In this document: positions 60,332 through 64,000 of the stretch, piece after piece
Numbering within the stretch: the stretch's first letter is position 1
Layout: each line of letters starts with the position of its first letter
Assembly: GCF_000620625.1 (NCBI RefSeq)
Contig: NZ_JIAW01000007.1
Span: forward strand, 286,470-350,469
Origin: Mycobacterium sp. URHB0044
Lineage (GTDB): Bacteria; Actinomycetota; Actinomycetes; Mycobacteriales; Mycobacteriaceae
Length of the DNA: 64,000 nucleotides
Direction: 5' to 3'
Position numbers and translations under genes: made by a program
Notes under the pieces: generated by a model
The model's input: the letters and a program-made list of their open reading frames with translations, nothing else
Told to the model about the DNA's origin: nothing
The model's database searches: none

Positions 60332-61521
60332 CGTCCGATCTCGATGCGTTCCGAGCGCACGTGCGCCAGTGGTGCGCCGAGCACGTGCCCGCCGACTGGC
60401 GGGCGACGCAAACCAACGTCGGCGACGACGAGTTCGTCGCCTTCCAGAAGGCATGGTTCGCGGAGTTGCATTCGGCGGGTTTCGCCGTTCCGCACTGGCC
60501 CGAGCAGTGGGGCGGCGGCATGGCGGTCGGCGAACAGATCGTGCTGTATCAAGAGTTAGCCGCGCACGACGCGCCGCGACTGGTGTTGGCGTTCGTAGGA
60601 ATTCACCACGCCGCGTCGACGCTTCTGGTCGCGGGCACGGAAGCGCAGCGACAACGGCATCTGCCCGCCATCCTCGACGGGGAGATCTGGGTGCAGGGCT
60701 TCTCCGAGCCCGAGGCCGGCTCCGATCTGGCGAGCCTGCGCACGTCGGCCCGCCGCGACGGCGAGAATTTCATCGTCAACGGCCAGAAGCTGTGGGCCAG
60801 CGGCGGCAAGCACGCCGACTGGTGCCTACTGCTGGCGCGCACCGACCCGGATGCCCCGAAACGCCACGGCATTTCGTACTTCCTGATGGACATGGCGTCG
60901 CCCCGCATCGACGTCCGCCCGATCCGCAACGCCGTCGGCGACTCCCACTTCTGCGAGGTCTTCCTCAACGACGTCGTGATACCGGCGGGGAACCTCGTCG
61001 GCGCCGAGAACGCGGGTTGGCAAGTGGCACAGGCAACCCTGGGCGCCGAGCGCGGCATGACGATGCTGGAACTGGCCGAGCGGCTCGGCAACGCGGGGTT
61101 CCGGTGGCTCGTGGAGGAGTGCGCGCGGATGCGGCCGGACGGCTCGCGTCCGCTCGACGATTCGTCGGTGCGGGACTCGTTGGCGCGGTTCGAGACCGAG
61201 ATCAGCGGGCTGCGCGGGTTGTGCCGTGACGTCGTCGATGGCCACGACACCGGCTCCAGCGGGCCTGCCGACGCGTCGATCGTGAAGTTGTTCTACAGCG
61301 AACTGCTGCAGCGGATGACTGACTTCGGTACCGAGATCAGCGGCCTGGAGGCACACACCGTGTTGGCCAAGCCGATGTCGAGTGGCTGGGAGTCAGGGGC
61401 GTGGATGCTCGACTTCATCGGGTCGTGGGAGTGGACGATTCCCGGTGGGGCGAGCGAGATTCAGCGCACGATCATCGGTGAGCGCGGCCTCGGCTTGCCG
61501 CGAGAGCCGGTGACCTCGTGA
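60328..61521 (+). CDS. Acyl-CoA dehydrogenase, large subunit (pair B)
   Basis: 397 residues from ATG 60328 in an ATGA overlap. Motifs are VQGFSEPEAGSDLASLRTSA, NGQKLWASGGKHADW and IPGGASEIQRTIIGERGLGL. It is the paralogue of the pair A large subunit. The frame is open further upstream, but that continuation lies in pair A coding sequence and is not part of this protein. Confidence 0.92.
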   Translation: MTSDLDAFRAHVRQWCAEHVPADWRATQTNVGDDEFVAFQKAWFAELHSAGFAVPHWPEQWGGGMAVGEQIVLYQELAAHDAPRLVLAFVGIHHAASTLLVAGTEAQRQRHLPAILDGEIWVQGFSEPEAGSDLASLRTSARRDGENFIVNGQKLWASGGKHADWCLLLARTDPDAPKRHGISYFLMDMASPRIDVRPIRNAVGDSHFCEVFLNDVVIPAGNLVGAENAGWQVAQATLGAERGMTMLELAERLGNAGFRWLVEECARMRPDGSRPLDDSSVRDSLARFETEISGLRGLCRDVVDGHDTGSSGPADASIVKLFYSELLQRMTDFGTEISGLEAHTVLAKPMSSGWESGAWMLDFIGSWEWTIPGGASEIQRTIIGERGLGLPREPVTS

Positions 61522-62531
61522 CGTCCGACTTCGCCGAGATCCATGACGAGCTGCGCGCGGTGGCACGTGAGCTACTTGGCAAGGCGGGCGCCGACGTCGA
61601 CGGGCGTCAGATCGCCGACGCCGGGTGGCTCGGGTTGGAAATTCCCGAGTCGCTGGGCGGCGCGGGCGCCTCGTTCGTCGAGACGGCGCTCATCCTGGAG
61701 GAGCTCGGCCGCGCCGCGGCGACCAGCCGCTACCTGGGCACGGTCCTCGCGGTAGGTGCCTTGAGGGCGGTGGCGCCCAATGAGTCTCGCGATGCCTTGC
61801 TGTCGGATGTCGGCGCGGGTACCACGACGGCCGCCCTGGTGACCGGCCCGTTCCAGCTCGACCACACCGCGGGCGGTATCCGACTGACGGGCCGCGCGGA
61901 GTTCGTGCCTGACGCCGTCGACGCCGACCGCCTGCTCGTGGTGGCCGACGACGGTGGCGTCGCGGTGCTCGTCGACGCCGCCGGGCTCACCGTCACCGCG
62001 CAGCCCGTACTCGACCAGACCCGCCGGTTGGCCGTCGTCCACGCCGATGGCGACGCCGTCGATGAAACCGCGCTGTGGCCTGTCGACGACGCCGCCGCTG
62101 CCCAACTGCATGACCGCGCCGCCGTCGCGATTGCCTGCGACAGCCTCGGAGTGAGCGAGGCGATGCTCGCCGCGACCGTCGACTATGCCGCGGTGCGACA
62201 CCAGTTCGGGCGACCGATCGGTTCGTTCCAGGCGGTGAAGCATGCGTGCGCCGACATGCTGGTTCGGATTTCGGTGGCGCGGCAACTGGTCGGTGCCGCG
62301 GTGGCGGAGTTGGCCGACGGCGCCGACGCATCGGTGGCGGCGTCGATGGCCAAGTCGTATGCGTGCAGCGCCGCGGTGGACGTCGTCGGCAAGGCCATGC
62401 AGTTGCATGGCGGCATCGGCTACACCTGGGAGAGCGGCGTGCACGTGTACCTCAAGCGCGCCGCGCTGAACCGGTCGCTATTCGGCTCCCCCGCGTGGCA
62501 TCGGCGTCGCCTCGCGGCGCGCTACGGGTAG
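61518..62531 (+). CDS. Acyl-CoA dehydrogenase, short subunit (pair B)
   Basis: 337 residues from GTG 61518 (GTGA overlap). It keeps EIPESLGGAGASFVETALIL, VRHQFGRPIGSFQAVKHACA and LHGGIGYTWESGVHVYLKRA, with a shortened beta-domain. It is the last gene of the dehydrogenase operon and the partner of the pair B large subunit. The operon ends 42 nt before the IS30 element. Confidence 0.9.
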   Translation: MTSDFAEIHDELRAVARELLGKAGADVDGRQIADAGWLGLEIPESLGGAGASFVETALILEELGRAAATSRYLGTVLAVGALRAVAPNESRDALLSDVGAGTTTAALVTGPFQLDHTAGGIRLTGRAEFVPDAVDADRLLVVADDGGVAVLVDAAGLTVTAQPVLDQTRRLAVVHADGDAVDETALWPVDDAAAAQLHDRAAVAIACDSLGVSEAMLAATVDYAAVRHQFGRPIGSFQAVKHACADMLVRISVARQLVGAAVAELADGADASVAASMAKSYACSAAVDVVGKAMQLHGGIGYTWESGVHVYLKRAALNRSLFGSPAWHRRRLAARYG

Positions 62532-62572
62532 CTGGCCGCGAGACTGCGCTCACGCAAGTCCTCTCTCGCTCA

Positions 62573-62593
62573 GACTCAAGTGGTCGCTGCAAC
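62573..62593 (+). repeat. Left terminal inverted repeat of the IS30 element
   Basis: It contains TCAAGTGGTCGCTGCAAC. Relative to the right end, the third and thirteenth bases differ. The transposase start codon follows 28 nt later. Confidence 0.8.
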
Positions 62594-62620
62594 ACCTAAC
62601 GAGTTCGAAGGTGTTGTTCG

Positions 62621-63988
62621 ATGGCGTTTCGCAAGCAGGGCTGCAAACAGGTACCGGAGTCTGCCCATGGTGTTTTCCTGGACGCGTTGAAGTCGGGGTT
62701 GTCGCGGTCGGCGGCTGCCACAGTGGCCGGGGTCTGTCACTCCACGGGTAACAAGTGGGCGAACGCGGCCGGGGTGGCGGCGAACTTCAAGCATCGGGGT
62801 GTTCGGTATCCGGCAGCGGTTCGTGACGCGTTCTGGGAGGCAATGCATTCTGGCGCGTCGCCGTTGCAGGCGGCGGCGCTGGCCGGCGTGTCGGAGGTCA
62901 CGGGCCAGTATTGGGTGAACAAGGCTGGGTATGTGCCCAGAACCCCTGCACCTGCCGATATCGAGCCCGATCCGTCACCGCCAAGGGGGCCGATGTCGTT
63001 CATCGAGCGCTGCCGGTTGGAGCAGCTGCTGGAGACGGGGCACCGGCCGGCGCACGCCGCCGGGTTGTTGGGGCGCCACAGGGACACGATTCGCCGCGAG
63101 ATGGGCCGTGGGCGGACCGTGTCGGGATACCGGGCACGGGTGAGTCAAGACGCCGCCGAGGCCAACCTCACGCGACCCAAACCGCGCAAACTCGACACGA
63201 CTGCGGCGCTGTTGGCCGAGGTGGTGGCACGCTTGAAGCAGCGGCATAGTCCCCAGCAGATCGCCGGCCGGCTGCGCGAGGAGTTCCCCGAGGATCCGGA
63301 GATGTGGGTGTCACACGAGACGATCTATCAGACCATGTACGTCCAGCCGCGCGGGGAGTTGGCTCGGCTGGTCAAGACCGCGCTACGCACCGGCCGCACT
63401 CAACGAAAGGCGCAGGGACGCAAGGAAACTGGCCAAGGTCACCTCAAAGACATGATCAACATCAGTGAACGGCCCAAGGAGGCCGATGACCGCGCGATCC
63501 CCGGACACTGGGAAGGCGACCTGATCATCGGCAAGAACCAGGCATCTCAGATCGGAACCCTAGTCGAGCGGGCCACCGGATTCCTGATGCTGCTGCACCT
63601 ACCCGAGGACCGCACCGCAGCCACCACGGCCGACGCCATGTCGGCCAAAATCCCCGAAATCCCCGAAATCCTGCGCCGCTCACTGACCTGGGATCAAGGC
63701 GGCGAGATGGCAGCACACGCCAAGATCACCAAGGCCACCGGCCTGCCGATCTACTTCTGCGACCCCCACAGCCCCTGGCAGCGCGGCAGCAACGAGAACA
63801 CCAACGGACTGCTGCGCCAGTACTTCCCCAAAGGCACCGACCTATCCTTCTACGGCCCCGGCTGGCTCGACCAGGTCGCCGCCGAACTCAACGCCCGACC
63901 CCGCAAACGCCACAACTGGCGCACCCCCGCCGAAGAACTCGACCGACTACTCTCAGATCCGTCCACATTCGTTGCAGCCACCACTTGA
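62621..63988 (+). CDS. IS30-family transposase
   Basis: 455 residues, uninterrupted. N-terminal helix-turn-helix regions (SRSAAATVAGVCHSTGNKWA, and a second at THRPAHAAGLLGRHRDTIRR-like residues 140-160) precede the DDE core: Asp in GHWEGDLIIGK, Asp in TWDQGGEM and Glu in NENTNGLLRQYFPKGTDLS. The stop codon lies within the right inverted repeat. The first ~110 residues carry an extra repeat-type HTH not found in shorter IS30 transposases. It should be active in principle. Confidence 0.95.
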   Translation: MAFRKQGCKQVPESAHGVFLDALKSGLSRSAAATVAGVCHSTGNKWANAAGVAANFKHRGVRYPAAVRDAFWEAMHSGASPLQAAALAGVSEVTGQYWVNKAGYVPRTPAPADIEPDPSPPRGPMSFIERCRLEQLLETGHRPAHAAGLLGRHRDTIRREMGRGRTVSGYRARVSQDAAEANLTRPKPRKLDTTAALLAEVVARLKQRHSPQQIAGRLREEFPEDPEMWVSHETIYQTMYVQPRGELARLVKTALRTGRTQRKAQGRKETGQGHLKDMINISERPKEADDRAIPGHWEGDLIIGKNQASQIGTLVERATGFLMLLHLPEDRTAATTADAMSAKIPEIPEILRRSLTWDQGGEMAAHAKITKATGLPIYFCDPHSPWQRGSNENTNGLLRQYFPKGTDLSFYGPGWLDQVAAELNARPRKRHNWRTPAEELDRLLSDPSTFVAATT

Positions 63989-63991
63989 ATC
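63971..63991 (-). repeat. Right terminal inverted repeat of the IS30 element
   Basis: The reverse complement of the left repeat with two mismatches. It overlaps the last codons and stop of the transposase gene. Confidence 0.8.
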
Positions 63992-64000
63992 CAAGTCGCA

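Larger units (their letters stand above)
62573..63991 (+). mobile_element. IS30-family insertion sequence, apparently complete
   Basis: The element is bounded by 21-bp terminal inverted repeats (62573-62593 and 63971-63991) that match at 19 positions, and it contains one intact transposase gene. A CA dinucleotide just outside each end (62571-62572 and 63992-63993) may be a 2-bp target duplication. It inserted between the dehydrogenase operon and whatever lies to the right of the window. Confidence 0.85.

Overview
The window reads as chromosomal DNA of a high-GC actinobacterium, most likely a fast-growing Mycobacterium/Mycolicibacterium or a close relative. Pointers are the many acyl-CoA dehydrogenase, FadD-type ligase and luciferase-like (probably F420- or FMN-dependent) genes, a mycothiol-dependent isomerase-fold protein, GTG/TTG starts, 1-4 nt start/stop overlaps, and several promoters whose -10 box (TANNNT) lies only 6-8 nt before the start codon, as in leaderless mycobacterial mRNAs. 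Almost every kilobase is coding and no gap exceeds 300 bases. No tRNA, rRNA or CRISPR array was seen.

Nearly the whole window is one catabolic island for aromatic, alicyclic or isoprenoid-like acids. 1-6748 (minus): TetR, 3Fe-4S ferredoxin, P450, amidohydrolase, two M24-fold proteins, enoyl-CoA hydratase and the start of a CoA-transferase. 6824-10772 (minus): SDR, alpha/beta hydrolase, carboxymuconolactone-decarboxylase-like protein, aldehyde dehydrogenase. 10910-18704 (plus): two homologous modules, each a Rieske oxygenase followed by a ~110-residue protein of unknown function, together with a shared flavin/2Fe-2S reductase, an amidohydrolase, a MarR regulator, an SDR and a TauD-type dioxygenase. 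18735-27711 (minus): an eight-gene operon with mhpC-mhpA-mhpB (phenylpropionate meta-cleavage), a 3-ketosteroid-dehydrogenase-like flavoprotein, a luciferase-like oxidoreductase, SDR, cyclase and FMN reductase, facing a divergent IclR gene and a second KstD-like flavoprotein.

30231-34888 (minus): thiolase, MeaB GTPase, a DUF35/OB-fold protein, an Ltp2-like thiolase-fold protein and an enoyl-CoA hydratase. 34965-43195 holds two SDRs, an acyl-CoA dehydrogenase under its own TetR, a VOC protein, and a FadD/dehydrogenase pair/hydratase operon. 43303-47707 holds a 2Fe-2S ferredoxin, a CoA-transferase, a luciferase-like oxidoreductase and a split B12-dependent acyl-CoA mutase. 47927-50570 is SDR-FadD-small protein.

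50599-57354 is more housekeeping-like: an immunity-like helical protein, a TetR, an MDMPI-fold protein, an orphan substrate-binding lipoprotein, an ECF41 sigma factor with its NADH-dehydrogenase-like partner and consensus promoter, an SRPBCC protein and a prolyl-tRNA synthetase lacking the editing insertion. 57416-62531 is a GntR regulator divergent from four overlapping acyl-CoA dehydrogenase genes. An intact IS30-family element closes the window.

Working model (inference): oxygenases (P450, two Rieske systems, TauD, MhpA) activate rings. KstD-like flavoproteins desaturate or aromatise them, MhpB and MhpC open and hydrolyse the ring, and CoA ligases/transferases, paired acyl-CoA dehydrogenases, hydratases, thiolase/aldolase and the mutase dismantle the acids. 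Candidate operators, including a site shared by two Rieske-module promoters and a recurrent GAGAAT-N3-ATTCTC motif, suggest that several operons are co-regulated.
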